Shown here: one piece after another, positions 16,873 to 29,691 of the stretch
How the letters are laid out: every line of letters starts with the position of its first letter
Numbering within the stretch: position 1 is the stretch's first letter
From: Dermatophagoides farinae
Lineage: Eukaryota > Arthropoda > Arachnida > Sarcoptiformes > Pyroglyphidae
Direction of reading: 5' to 3'
Length of the DNA: 64,000 nucleotides
NCBI RefSeq assembly: GCF_024713945.1
Contig: NW_027461514.1
Coordinates: forward strand, 62,001-126,000
The notes under the pieces: model-generated
Told to the model about the DNA's origin: nothing
Databases searched by the model: none
The model's input: only the letters and a program-made list of their open reading frames with translations
Made by a program: the position numbers and the translations under genes

Positions 16873-19800
16873 TTATATTTTTGACGTTGAAAATAATTTA
16901 ATTCTTTTTGTAATAATTGGAAAAGATTTCACATTATATTTTTTTAACTCGATAGTTTTGTTTTTTGTGGAAAAATCGCTTAATTTGGATTTCGCATTGT
17001 TAATAATTTTACTATCTTGCTTGAAAATTTTTTTGTTACTATTAACATCTAGCCCACTGCCGTGTGCATTTACGACATTTTTAAAAGTATTTGATGCGAG
17101 TGATAATTTGATATTGGAATTCATTGCTTGTCCGGCTTTGAGAACTTTAAGATCATCGGTTTCTTGTGATTGAATCAATCGTTTTCCAGCATCTTCTTTT
17201 AATATATTTATATTGCGTATTTTTTCATTTTTAATCTGCGGTAAAGATGTTAAAAAGTTGTGCAACACATTAGAAGTTGGGTACCTAGCTAAATCATCCT
17301 GTAAAACTTTGTTAACTAAACTACTAGATTTTTTATTTTGGTCGATATTGTTCCAGTTTAAACTTGAATTTTGTTCCTTTGAAATATCGTTAGAGTATGA
17401 GTATTGGTTAGCTTTTTGAGTCGGTGTTCTAGCAAACGAGTTTAACGAATTTTTTTCGCTATTATCATTGCTTAGTGTAAATAAATCATTGCTATTGTTT
17501 TTCCACAAATTTCTCTCATCCACGAAAGATTGTGATTTTAGAGAATTGATAGCTTTGCTATTGTAGTTGTTATTGAATAATTCTTTGTTTAAATCATTAT
17601 TCAATCTTTCTTCGGTTGTATGCAAATCCTCTATATATGTGCTCATATCATTATTAAATCCAGAGAAATCCGTTTTGTTTGATTCTTGCTTGCAAAAAAC
17701 TTCACTCATATCAAACGTTTTACTATTAAAAACACGAGTATAATTGCTTTTTAAAACATTAATCTTTTTATCAATCCGTGCATTTGATTGAGAAGCAGAA
17801 TCTGGATCCGGTTTTAATAAATCAGAATACGATACAAAATTGCTTTCTAGTCTATCGTCATGGTTTTTCTCAATTTCAAACAAAGATCTTGTTTCTAATT
17901 TTTTAACTAATTCTAGACTTTTAATTGAACCTTTTAAAATTCTGCTTTTTAAAGGAGGTGGATCAAATCGTGTATTGATACTTTGCACAAAGCTTGATTC
18001 GGACAACGGAGAATCAATTACTGCTAGGTTTGCATTAGTGTTTGATTCAATAGAAATGTTACGCAAAGTAATACTTTTTTTTTCTAGACATGAAAACTTC
18101 TTTATGTTTGGCACTTTAGACGATTCTTTTTTTACATCTAATTTAACATCACTCGACTCTCTCACGTTGATAGATTTAATTATTGGTCGCGATACCTCAG
18201 TTGTTTCAGCTAATTTTTGTACTTTGTTTATTTCTGAATTTACTTTCGAACCAGCGAATATACTGGTAAGATCGTTGTTGAAGCTATGATCATCTTCTCG
18301 GCCAACGTCGTCAACTTTTTTTTCTATAGATTGATTTTTTATCGAAGTATTATTATAATTTTTAAGCACACTTTCATTTGATTTTTCAGAATTTATGATC
18401 TTGTGAACGAGATCAACGTTATTTTTAGTATTATTAGACTCTATCGTGTTGGATTTTTTTTTTAATCGTATCGGCTGAATAGGTTTCTTATTAATCTTAG
18501 CTGGAGAAGAGAAAGCTGTTTTACTTTCATTATGGCTTGTTTGATCGGGTGATTGTTCTAATAGGTTGCGTTTGAGCACAACTTTTTTCAAAAGATTCAG
18601 TTTTTTTGTTGGATTAAAAACTTGGTCCTCTTTGACAGCTCCAGCTGTACTAGAATTGTATTGATTTATATTTTTAATATTGTTAAATCCCAAATAACTT
18701 TTCGTTAAAATATTATTGTGTAAAGTAAAAGCAACGAAACAGTTTTTATTGCTATTAATACTAAAGTCAGAGGATTTGCTCGATTGCTTTAACGTTTTAT
18801 TGTGGATATTTAAATCTGGCTTCAGTTTGTTAATATTGATGTCCAGTTTAGATTGCTCATTCATGATTGATTTGATTTGAGTCGTAAAAAAACTTTTTGG
18901 TGTTTTAATTTCAGAAGATTTGAATAATTTTGTAACTGAATTAGATTCAGTCGCCGAAGTTTCGAGGTTGTCATTATTCGACAAACCAGAATCATTGTAC
19001 GTTTCGGTTACCAAATCATTATTACTAATGTTCTTTGTTAAAGATAGTTTTGGTTTAAACACGCTTTGGAATTTTTCCGGAGTCCTATAAGTTGGTGTTT
19101 GTTCTTGAGCTACATTGTTAGAATTAAGTGAGTCAGTATTAACTTCAGGTTTATTGTCATCATTAATCTTGTACGTATCTAAATCAACGGAAGGAAATGG
19201 ACTTTTTATAGTACTTGAATTATGTTTTGCTATTGATTTTGAAATTGAAGCAAGAAATTTTTTTGTCTGAATAGTTTTTATCATTTCGAGTTTTATTTGT
19301 GGTGTTATCTTAGAAGGTTCAATTGATTTATCGTTTTCATGTGAAAACTCATTTCCCATGCTCAAAGTGAGAGAAGCTTTATTTCGATCTAATGAAGATT
19401 TGGAAGCAGAAAACAAATCATTCGGCGACGTGTAAGATTGTATGCTTTTGATTTGATCTAAGTTTTTACTCAGAAGAAATTTTTTTGAATATTCCAAACT
19501 TTTGATCTTTGGTAAAATATTACATGTCGAATCACTTTTATTTAGATCTTGGAACACTAACTTTTCTGTAACATTCGGTGAATCAACTTTATTTAAAATA
19601 CCATTATCAGTAGTTTCAACACTTGTAATTGCATTAAGTTTTTTTATAGATTGCTTTAACTCAGAGTTAGATTTCTTTACTAGCTTTTCATCATTAAGTA
19701 CAGGAAGATCGGACTTTAGTTCGAGGTTATTCATTTCCGAAGAACTGATTTTTTCGTTGTTAATACCCACACTTGCTTTCAAAAAACATTGAATCTGATC

Positions 19801-22800
19801 AGGTGCCGTTTGAATAACTATGGTATCTTTACGAGCTAATATTGAATCATTCTTTGATAATATCGGTGCTTGAATTTTTGACTGTAGTATATTAACTAAA
19901 GATTTTTTAGGTACATCAAAAGTAATCTTTTTTTTGATATCGGAACTGTACTTATTTAGTGAGTTATCAGGATCGTTTTGCTTAATCAAGGTTTTTGTTT
20001 TTAGAACTGACACGTGCTTGTTTAGTTTTGTAACTGACTTATTGTCGGTTGGCTTTAAATTTGGGAACTTATTGAAATTTTCATCCTTTTTTGTTTGAAT
20101 GCCTTGCTGTTCATCAGTAGATTGAAGCATAAGCTCGGCTAAAATCTGTTCTTTTCTAATAACATCGCTTTGCTTATCATCCGACAAATTTATGTTGATC
20201 ATTTCTCCATTCTGGTTAATCATATTTGTGACTTTGTCCAAATCCGATATTGATGAGATTTTACTATATTTTTCCTCGATAATATGCGTTTTTGAAGTTT
20301 CATCTTCTTTTGAAATTGTGCTAATTTCATTTTTGTTAAGTTTATTCACATCTTTATTTATATTTGTGTTATTGATACTATGTGAAAATTGTTTTTTTAG
20401 GCTGTTTAAAGAATCGTTCGTATTTATTTCTAATGACTTTTGCTCTATAGAAATATTTATAATTTGGATGTTATTACTTGTTTTACATGGAAAACCACAG
20501 GTTGGTTTATTTATTAACTGGTTTTTAAGATTGTTCACAGAGTCATTACCAGTTTCAGAAATTATTTCTTTGTTTAGGTGAGCATTAGTGTGATCTTTAC
20601 GTTCATTTAAAAACATCTTAGAATGACCTTTTAAACTATTGTTTTCAATTGTTTTTATATCTTCTTCATCAGTCTTAATTAAAGTTTTAGTTTTTATAAC
20701 ATTTACTGACCCTTTTTTAGTGGTTACTGTGTTGTTGCTCACATCACTATTTAATTTTTTTTTATCAAATTCATGTAAGACAATGCTATCGTTTTTGTTA
20801 GCTTCTTCAATTCTATTGATGTTAAAATTTTGAGCTAGATCTACGTTTTTATCAATAATTTTAGTTGCAACTGTATTTATATCATTACTTGTAATAAAAC
20901 TACTTAAATCGTTTACATTGCTATTATTCGTCGGTAACGAATTTGGATTTTTTAAGTTACCAGTAACTGTGATTTTGCTATTGTTATTGGCTGTATCAAA
21001 AATTTGCTTTGAGTTTTTTACAGAGTCTTCAGCTTTGTTTAAAACACTGTTCTCTGGTTCATTTATTATTTCATCATTGACACTATTTATATGTTTATTA
21101 TGTGCTGTGCTTGGATTATTAGCTAAAGAAAATGGTTTCGCATTGACTGAAGTCATTGAGCTGCTGACAGATTTGTTTATAATATCCTCGTTGAATTTAG
21201 CGGAAAAGTTACGTTGAGCATTAGTTGAGATTCCCGAACCTGACTTGTTCTCAATACTAATTTGTTGTGACACAGATGGTTTAATAAAATTATCGTTTAG
21301 TGGGAGTTTGTCTATTGAAAAAGAAAGCTGATTAATGTTTGTTTTTTTGCACGAAGAGTTCCACCCAATTTTTTTTGTTAAGCTGTCATGATCTTGATTG
21401 AGTGTAACTTCTTTAAGTGGTAGCAAAACGGATTCAGAAATGGATTTAATTGAATTTAATACATGAGAGTCAGCGTTTGAGTTTGAAACTAAAACATTAT
21501 TTTTCAATGAGTCACTTTGTTTCGTTTGAGAGTCATTAGTTCCGTTAATAGATTTTGAACTTATTTCGAACAAAGCAGATTTTCCGTTGTCTTTAATTGA
21601 ATTAACTTTTTTTATTGTGTTTTCTGTTGTTGCCGCAAAATTTGCTTCTTTATAAGAAACATTCCTTTTTTCATTTCCAGTTGCTTCAAGTTGATATATA
21701 TTATTTTTGGGTGCCATGAGTGGTTTTATTGTAGAGAGTTTTTTTAGTGGCGTGAGAAGTTTTTTAGTTACTTTAGAAATTGTGTTTGATTTTATATCAA
21801 CAATTGTAGATGGATTACCTGTATCCAGTACATCAACATTATATATATGAATGGTACGATAATCTTTCACAACTTTCTCTGACGACGTGGAATTATCATT
21901 TTCGGATAAATTAGAACTTAATCCAGGTAATCGTTCATTTCTTGTATCATTATTTTGAACCATATGTTGATCGGTATCTCCAATGGTAGATTTAGATTCA
22001 AAAGTGATGTTATCATTTTTTAATGAAGTTTTAATGTGTAATGAGCTGTTTGTCACATCAAAAAGAACTTGATTAGTAGTCTTTTCATTATCATTCGAAC
22101 TATTTGTGTTTTCTTTTTTTATTTGGATAGAATCCTTTTGTTGCTCGAATTTATTGACTTCTGAAGCTAATCTTTTGAACGTATTGCTTGATAACGAAAT
22201 GGGCGTATGTTTAATTACTTTTTCTTGTGATTTTGAAGTTTCATTTGTACTTAATACAGTTTTAAAAGTACTAGTATCCAATGTATCACTTTGAGATATA
22301 TTTTTTTTAATCGATAAAGTTGAAAAAGTTGTGTTGCTGTTGTTGATAATCGCATTCACCGAAGATTTTGAATTTTTCACGGATAGCGATTTAGTTTGTG
22401 CAATAAGTAATTTTTTTGTACTAAATACCTCGGAAGATGAATTTTTGTTTTTTGGCGGTGCTGAAACAGTTTTAGTAAAAAGCGTTTTTTTGATACCAAC
22501 TACATCTGAAAATTTAAGCTCGTTTTTTGGAGAAGCTGGATTAGTTTTCGTAAACAGAAAATTTTTTGTATTAACAGCATATGAAGATTTACTTGCGTCT
22601 TTTTTTTGGTTTATATCATTATCCATAATGTTGCGTAATATTTTGTCCTGAGTTTTAGACTTATTATTTATTGATGTTCTGATATGATATTCAGAGGAAA
22701 AGTCGAATGCAGGTTTACTATCTTCTTGATGCACACCATTATGAACTTCTAAATTTGGAGTCTTATTAGATTTTAAAATTGGAGAGCTTTTTAAGCTCAA

Positions 22801-23734
22801 AAGTACTACCTCAGTGTCATCTTTCTTCACTGGCTAAAATGACATGTACGAACTAGTCTTAACTTACTGATTTAGCTATTTTTGAATTTTGTTCGTTAAT
22901 TTCGTGGCTGTTTATATTATTTACTTCTTGTTTAGAGTTTTCATTTGTGTTTTTTTTGGAGTTAATGTAGTGATCATATTTTGTAATAAATTGCGTGTCA
23001 TTGCTACAGCCAGAAAAAAGTATTTTTTGTAACTCTATCCATCTAACGTTAAATAATTGTTTCAATTGCTGTGAATTGAATCTTGAAACAACTTTAATAA
23101 TTATATCATTTACTAATTCATTCATGGTGACGCTCTCATTTAGATTAGAGAGAATTATGAGATAAAAATCATTTTCAACTAGATTTAAATCATAAACATG
23201 TTTATTAGGGTGGGCTTTAAAATATAAACTAGGGGTAAAATCGATCTCGTTCGAAGAGAAATTAACTATTGCGTTAATTTCAAAACATAGGCGAAGTAAA
23301 ATTAATTCAAAAATTAAAAACTGCTTTTCATTAACAAACGCACCAGTTAATAGTCGTAATATTAGACTGAGAAATAACAAATCTTCTGATACATTTTTAA
23401 ACCTATTATCGTATTGAGGCAAGTTTTTCAATTGGTTTTTAACAAATGTTGATAGTTTATCATCGGTTAAATCGTTATTCAGAAGTTGATGATCAAAAAA
23501 CTGTGTCGCAGGATTGCTCTTAGCTGCTTTATTTGGAATATGGGTTAGTATAGATGTAATTAATTCGTCCAGAATCAAGAGTTTTTTAAGAATATAACGT
23601 TCCTGTATTGATGAATACGTAGACTTGATGAGATTTAATTGTTCCGAGTTCAGAAGCAGAATAATGCTAGTTATCCAAGTTTTTAAAGCTGGAACAGTAG
23701 AAGAAAAATTAGAATTCATCACATCTGATTGCAT
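16873..23734 (-). CDS. Giant Asn/Ser/Lys-rich protein, unidentified
   Basis: Exon 1 (22868-23734) and exon 2 (16873-22833) join across a 34-nt GTAAGT...TAG intron in phase 0, giving about 2275 residues. The first 250 residues are probably helical and folded (LILRLLTGAFVNEKQFLIFELILL). The remaining 2000 residues are low-complexity, dominated by Asn, Ser, Lys, Asp and Thr, with no zinc, kinase or membrane signature. Recurrent short units include KTKTLIK and a three-copy 25-residue repeat at 22345-22569. Long polar disordered proteins are common in apicomplexans, including scaffold and nuclear proteins; the function here is unknown. Without the join, the second exon would have no ATG near its start. 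Confidence 0.7.
22345..22569 (-). repeat. Three-copy imperfect 25-codon tandem repeat inside the giant protein
   Basis: Three back-to-back 25-residue units occupy 22495-22569, 22420-22494 and 22345-22419. They begin TKNFLFTKTNPASPKN, IKKTLFTKTVSAPPKN and TKKLLIAQTKSLSVKN. The first ten residues are best conserved, and the third unit is most diverged. Confidence 0.7.
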
Positions 23735-23937
23735 CACGTTTTTTAAACGGTAATATGATATTGGCTATACAGGTGCAAAAATTCATTGAAAACAATTTCT
23801 TAAGAACAGAATAGAAATAAAATGTTAAACAGATAGAAATGGTTATTGGGTAATTATAACGTTTTGGTTTGAAAAACAAATCGCTTATAATAACTAAATA
23901 ATAAATTCGGTTAAATTACCAAAAATGAATATGATTT

Positions 23938-24724
23938 ATGGCTTCTCATCTGGCTAGGATAATTGGTACAGAAGAGGACAAGTAAGTTTAAGCTGACTAA
24001 AAATTTTAGGATCAATTGTCCTTTTTTCTGGAAAATTGGGGCTTGTAGGCACGGTGACCATTGCAGTCGAACTCACTACCGGCCAGCGGTCTCCCAAACC
24101 ATTTTATTGAAGCATTTATACGAAAATCCGCCAATTGCTCTGGCTTTGGCCGAAGGTCAGGAAGTGGAAGACTCTGTTGCAGATATTGCGCAAGACGAAT
24201 GGGAAGACTATTTTATAAAATTATGGAAATTTCTAGAACGTTTTGGGGAAATAAGTCAGCTCGTCTGTTGTGATAACATTGGAGATCACATGAACGGCAA
24301 TATATATGTTAAATATGCTTCAATAGAAGATGCTGCATCGACGTTGATAAAACTGAAGCAGGAATCTTTCCATGGGAAACAAATCGTTGCAGAGTTCTCT
24401 CCTGTTACAGATTTTACCGACTGCATTTGCCAGCAGTTCATTGAAGGAGAATGCTCAAGGGGTGGTTATTGCAATTTTATGCACCTAAAACATGTTCCAC
24501 GATGTTTGAAAAGAATGCTAGTAAATGAAATGTATGAAAAATATGAGAATTATAACATCAATCGTGGAAAAGAAATTGTTTTTGTTGAAAGAAAATATAA
24601 TAATGAACTTAGAAATAAAACGGGTTCACACCCTAAACATCGATACTCCAACAATTTAAAAAAATATAGCATGCCTTATAATAAAAAATTTTATAAAAAA
24701 AATATACCACGGGCACATAACTAA
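23938..24724 (+). CDS. U2AF1: U2AF small subunit (U2AF35) splicing factor
   Basis: U2AF35 reads the AG at the 3' splice site. Exon 1 (23938-23981) encodes MASHLARIIGTEED and joins exon 2 (24010-24724) over a 28-nt intron, giving 252 residues. The join forms INCPFFWKIGACRHG. The first CCCH finger uses C18, C27, C33 and H37. A central U2AF-homology RRM follows (EDYFIKLWKFLERFGEISQLVC, then GNIYVKY). The second CCCH finger is CICQQFIEGECSRGGYCNFMH near residue 155. The C-terminal tail is basic and Asn/Tyr-rich with no RS repeats. Most introns in this window have a T-rich tract directly before AG, which fits an AG-reading factor like this one. Confidence 0.94.
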
Positions 24725-24794
24725 GCAGAGTGTTATTAATCAAATGATTTATTGATGAAGATTCTTATTTCCTTATAATTGCCTAAAATAAGAA

Positions 24795-26393
24795 ATGAAA
24801 ATGATAAACAATGTTTATGTAAAGTTATGTATCTTGTTATTTGCTGCTGGTTTTCAAAACGTTAGCGCAATGAAAAAATTTTCTCCCAATAATATTATCG
24901 TATCCGATCGGGTTAATAAATCCAGAGATGATAATCTATACTCATCTTCTTTGAGCCAAAGTAGCTTGTCTGCTACCTCAACAGAAGAAAACAACAAAAT
25001 CCATCTGGAAGAACTAGCTGTTCATGCTGAAAAATCTGAAAAATCTGAGGAAAACAAAGGTCATCTTGAAAATAATAAATTTTTTTTGGCAGAGCTTCAC
25101 CAGTATTCTATTATGAAATTATGGCTTGTGCTTTGTCCAGAAGATAAATTCATTGATGCGTTCAACAATTTTCAGAATTCACATTTTTGGCATCATGATA
25201 AAATCGTTTACAAAAAGGATATTATAGCGTCTCAACTTAATGTGCCAAAGGATAGCTTTTCAACTGTTCAGGCTTTGTTACAACTGTCTGACGATCCTGA
25301 TGCGGTTATTTCTATCTACGAGCGAATTTTAATGTCAAGATTCTTTGCGACCAGGGAAGAGATTTTTCCCATCAATCGTTTAGCAAAAGAAAATACACAA
25401 AAGTCCAACTATAAATTTGGAAGATTGACAGATTATTTCTTCTTGCACGAATTATTTCAAAGAGTGCTTTTTCCAGATAAAGATTCTTCTTTGAATCATC
25501 ATGTTTTCATCAATGAATCAGTGGAAAATATATTTTTCAAGAAGAAATTCGAGAAAAACAATCACAGATTGTTTCAATTGACATCGACGCCTGACAATTT
25601 ATTCATTTTAAATAGATACAATGTCCCCTCAAACCAAAGGACAAAAATTTACTCGGTTACTTCCAATATAGAGAGCTTGATAGATTCTTTATATCATTCT
25701 GATAAAAATCTTTCTTTTAGTGACAAATTAAAACAAGTCAAAAAAGACGGTTGGCTAACAGTTCGGAATAAAATTTATAATCCTGCAAAATACCCAATAT
25801 GGTATGAAAATCTAGAAAATCCGGGACTTCTTAAGCTAGATGAATTTGGTTACACCTCAGATGATGTAAACACTACGATACAGAACGTTTCTCTTTCGAA
25901 ACTACATCATCCTTTGGACATTTTGTTGATGTTCACAGATAATTCAAAACTTTCAATAAATGAATTTATTCGCAAGTATGAGTTGATCATCGTATCTCAC
26001 GATTCTCTCCGAAAAATATTTGAGCTACTCAATGAAATAGGTAAAATTCATTCGTCAGCCATGCTGTATCATGTGAATGACATAGATCTCAGCCTTGCTT
26101 TGACTAGTGCGAAAGACGCGTCAGTTACGTATCTTAAAAATAGAATGGAGTACAATAAGCTTTTCAATATGGGGTTTCTGGAAAGGTTAGAAAGAGAGTT
26201 TGTTCGATCTGTTAACCGCACGTTGAACAGACAACCGCAACACATATACAATTCTACTGTAAACGTTTTTGACGTTCAACCTAAAGTTGCAGAAATAATA
26301 TCTAACGGTTTAAAGAACTTTTTCAATAAGTTGAATAAAAAACGCTTAATCCATAAGTTAGCGGACCTGTTTAGCACCTTTTTAATGCTATAG
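24795..26393 (+). CDS. Secreted protein of unknown family
   Basis: A 532-residue single-exon protein. The N-terminus (MKMINN, then VKLCILLFAAGFQNVSA) is a clear signal peptide with probable cleavage after VSA at about residue 25. A Ser-rich acidic stretch follows to about residue 90, then a mostly helical domain to the end with regular aromatic residues (FFLAELHQYSIMKLWLVL, YFFLHELFQRVLF). There are almost no cysteines in the mature protein, so disulfide-rich surface domains are unlikely. No C-terminal membrane anchor or ER-retention signal. It could be a secretory-organelle or vacuolar protein of the parasite; the sequence does not say which, and I recognise no family. Confidence 0.7.
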   Translation: MKMINNVYVKLCILLFAAGFQNVSAMKKFSPNNIIVSDRVNKSRDDNLYSSSLSQSSLSATSTEENNKIHLEELAVHAEKSEKSEENKGHLENNKFFLAELHQYSIMKLWLVLCPEDKFIDAFNNFQNSHFWHHDKIVYKKDIIASQLNVPKDSFSTVQALLQLSDDPDAVISIYERILMSRFFATREEIFPINRLAKENTQKSNYKFGRLTDYFFLHELFQRVLFPDKDSSLNHHVFINESVENIFFKKKFEKNNHRLFQLTSTPDNLFILNRYNVPSNQRTKIYSVTSNIESLIDSLYHSDKNLSFSDKLKQVKKDGWLTVRNKIYNPAKYPIWYENLENPGLLKLDEFGYTSDDVNTTIQNVSLSKLHHPLDILLMFTDNSKLSINEFIRKYELIIVSHDSLRKIFELLNEIGKIHSSAMLYHVNDIDLSLALTSAKDASVTYLKNRMEYNKLFNMGFLERLEREFVRSVNRTLNRQPQHIYNSTVNVFDVQPKVAEIISNGLKNFFNKLNKKRLIHKLADLFSTFLML

Positions 26394-26567
26394 TTGTTAG
26401 ACCACAATATATGTAAAACACGAGTTTTGTTGCAGATGAAGACTGATTTTAAACGAAAATGATGCATACTCCATTAAACGTAATTATAAAACAAATAGAA
26501 TGAGATAGTTCATTGATTTCATAACCTTATAAATTTATAAATTTCAGGACTGTTTAAAGTTTTGTGT

Positions 26568-27678
26568 TCAGACGTTTTGTGCTGGTTCATCAGCAGAATG
26601 CGATTCTTCGTCTAAGGAAGAAGGTTTCATATGACTCAGTTCTGCCATTTCATGTTTTCCTGAATTCTTTCTTTGGATTAAGAGCTGATCGTCGGACACA
26701 GCATCTAAAGTGTTTAAGGTTCTGCCAACAAAAACAAAAATAAAACTGATCAGTCCTTTAATAGTGAAAACCCCGTGGAACGCTATTCCAAGTAAATAAA
26801 CCGAAGCCATCGCTGCGAGTTCAATGAATCTCCACGGTGGTTGTCCTGTCGATCTGATTAAAGTGTTTGCAACTACGTTCTTGATTATAGGTAATACAGT
26901 TGTAGTGACAATACAACTCCACAAAACAAAACTCCAGGCGTTGTTTAATGAAGGCATTGAAGTAAAAAATCTGCTTTCTCTCGACAGCAAAATAAAAATT
27001 GGCAGCGTAATAATACCAAAAGCGTTGTGAGTAACCTGAAGTTCAATATTATTTCCCGAAACTTCATGTAAAGCTCTCTCGAGCATTGCACCTCTGTAAA
27101 TAGCCGTCAATATTCCATATATTAAAGAAAGCCCCACGACATGCCTAGCTGAAGTAGTATGGTCTGAAATAAAAATTAAATATCCAATAATCATTAACCC
27201 GATAGAGTTCCATCTGTTTGTAGAGTAAACTTGTCCGCAACCTATAAATCGCACTATGTGATGCGCAATAACGGCATAGACTGCTGCTATAGGATAGTAA
27301 GCCGGCGTTATTAACTTAGCAAGGAGTGAGTTGCCGACTACCGTCATCAGGACGAAAACCAAGCTCGGGAGCCACAAATTTCTCAACTAAATAATATTTG
27401 GGTATAAAATAACTTACATTGCTGAAATCTAGCTTCACAGGTGGAAAAACGTTATACTTCGGAAACTCTGTACTGAATTCCCCGAGAACAAATTCAAATA
27501 AAGTTCCTATTAACATTTGTAACCAAGATATGGTTACTGGATAAGGAGAAACCCTGGACATATAGTACCAGGGAGCCATAATACTTATAACCGAAATTGA
27601 GTAAAATAATAATTCATTTCTGACAACATTGGGCGTTTCAAAAAACAATTTTCGTTCATCTCTTGTCAACTTCAACAT
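26568..27678 (-). CDS. Multi-span membrane protein, DMT/nucleotide-sugar-transporter-like
   Basis: Exon 1 (27418-27678) and exon 2 (26568-27386) are joined over a 31-nt GTAAGT...TAG intron to give 359 residues with about nine to ten hydrophobic spans. A charged cytosolic tail follows (MAELSHMKPSSLDEESHSAD). The order of spans and the segment NNIELQVTHNAFGIITLPIF, in the position where nucleotide-sugar transporters have F..N-x(6-8)-P, suggest the drug/metabolite-transporter fold. The substrate cannot be told. The match is structural rather than a clear signature, and another ten-span family remains possible. It is divergent from the LMBR1-like gene with a 290-base shared upstream region. Confidence 0.5.
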
Positions 27679-27968
27679 TTTTTGTTGTTATACGAAACGA
27701 TGAAGTAAGGTGCAAAAATAATTATCAATATTGAGTCTTGCACACCAGCACCGCATTGTGTACAAAACTTTGCAAAAGATATCAGCTTATATTTATTTAT
27801 TTTGTTCGTTGATCGACGATCTCGTCAATATTGGATTGATTAATTATATTTTTTTCGCGTAATTTAATTTCAGATTAATCTGTAGCTTGAGTATAGGCGG
27901 TGTTTATTGAATTCTATGTTTATCAAAACGTTTCTTGGTCGCTGGTGTTTTGTTAGAAGAGAAAAAAT

Positions 27969-29556
27969 ATGAATCATAATGTCGCGGTATCATCACTTGT
28001 CTTAGTTATCATAATTTTAGTAAATCTTGTTCTGACCGGAGTTAATCTTGTTCCAATAAATATCTTTAGTCGAAAACATGATATTATTCTTACTGATGGA
28101 TTCACTAACATTGTACTAACGCTAATCAATAACTTTCTAACCGTAAGTATTTGTACGTTGCTGCCGTTATCGGTTTTTTTATTGCAAAACTCCGGAGAAA
28201 CGATTCTTAATGTGTTATTCAGCATCTATGTATTTGTTATTCTATTAGTAAATTTCTTTTTGCTACCTATTGCTGTTCAATATTACTCTGCCGAAAAAAA
28301 AGAATACGAGAGTTACAAAAAACTTCTGTTAAACCGATTGAAACATAGTTTTATAGTTTTGATAGCAATTTTATCATGTATTGTGGTTTTCTATTTTAGT
28401 CAAAATAAGTCATATCGAGTAAGTTTGTTGAATTAATATTTTTCAGAGTCGATATTCCATTCAATATATAATGCTAGGCTTGATTGCAAGCTTTGGAAAT
28501 CTTTTCATGGTGTTTTTTTTGCCTATCAGTTTATTAATGATACTATCGTGTTTTTTCAAAGAGTTTCATACTGTTCCAAAACTTAAAAATGTCGAACAAT
28601 ATTTAGAGGTTAAGACTCAACTTTATAACCGACTAGTCAAGTTAAATGAATGCGCCGCAGATTTACTCACTCTTATAAAACAAAAACGTGATAGTTTTTC
28701 CGTTAAAAGTATTCGTCGACGTTCAAAATATAACGTTATTCTATCAAAAATTAAATTTGCCATTGAAACATTTGAAAATGATTATAAAATACTGGAAGCT
28801 TCGAGTAAGAACTTTTTTTACGTTTCTCAATTTTCTTACCGCTTACTAAGAGTGATGGCGGTAACGGCCTGTGTCGTTGCGATCTTATGCTTTTTACTAG
28901 CTGTGTGTTTTAAAAACAGTTCTTTAAATTATTTAGATTCGTTTTTGCATTTTATAAAAGAAGAAGACTTGTATTCGCTGGACTTCATCGTTATCGTTAT
29001 GTTTATTTTATTGATGTTAATATTAACAACGGTTGGAGTGCATAAACTAGCTGTAGATTCTTACTTAAGAATTCTAATCGACCCGTTGAAATTAAACGAT
29101 ACATCAGCGCAATCAATGCTTGCGTATTCGATGATACAACTGTTTGTTGCGTGTCACATTGTCTTATGTGCGCGTGACTACTTACCTTCCTATACGCAAA
29201 ATTTACGTTTCTACGACAATTTTGACAATTTAGTGGCGGAAAACTCTTTTTTCGCTTTAATGCGAAAAAATGAAATTTATTTTCTGGTTTTCCTTGTTTT
29301 GTTTGCGATTTGTGTTACTTTCAATTACTATAAATTAAGAAAAGACAAGTCTATTTCAATATGGAGCGAAAAAGCTGATAGCAATTGGGAGAACTTCGTT
29401 GAAAGCTTAAGAATGAAACATTACACAAAAACAGAAAAGAATAATCAAGAGGATGGGTCGAATATAAAAACACTAATAAGTAAAATAGATGAATCTATTG
29501 AAAAAGCTCCTAAAAAAATCATAGGATTGAAAAATCCAGTGAATTTAATTCGTTAA
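27969..29556 (+). CDS. LMBR1-like multi-span membrane protein
   Basis: Exon 1 (27969-28418) and exon 2 (28447-29556) join over a 28-nt intron in phase 0, giving 519 residues. About nine hydrophobic spans are visible: four before the join, one right after it (MLGLIASFGNLFMVFFLPISLL), then a central coiled cytosolic loop rich in Lys/Arg (about residues 210-280), then four more. The loop and the GLIASFGNLFMVFFLP-type span are typical of LMBR1/LMBD proteins, which in animals are lipocalin-receptor or lysosomal cobalamin-export partners. Function in this organism is unknown. The C-terminal tail is polar. Confidence 0.72.
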
Positions 29557-29691
29557 CCAAGTTGCCACAGATAACTTAGAAATAAATTAATTAAGCCGCA
29601 AAATCGCAAAATGTGAGTATTAATTTTTTAATTGTACCGAATATTTTTAAAGGTAAATAATTTTCGCCATAGTTTATAATGCTTTTTTTAC

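Noticed and set aside
16808..22651. Several plus-strand frames opposite the giant minus-strand gene (for example 17840-18289, 20192-20581, 20918-21217)
   Set aside because: They are antisense shadows of the Lys/Asn/Ser-rich coding strand and read as Phe/Leu/Ser-rich strings without motifs.
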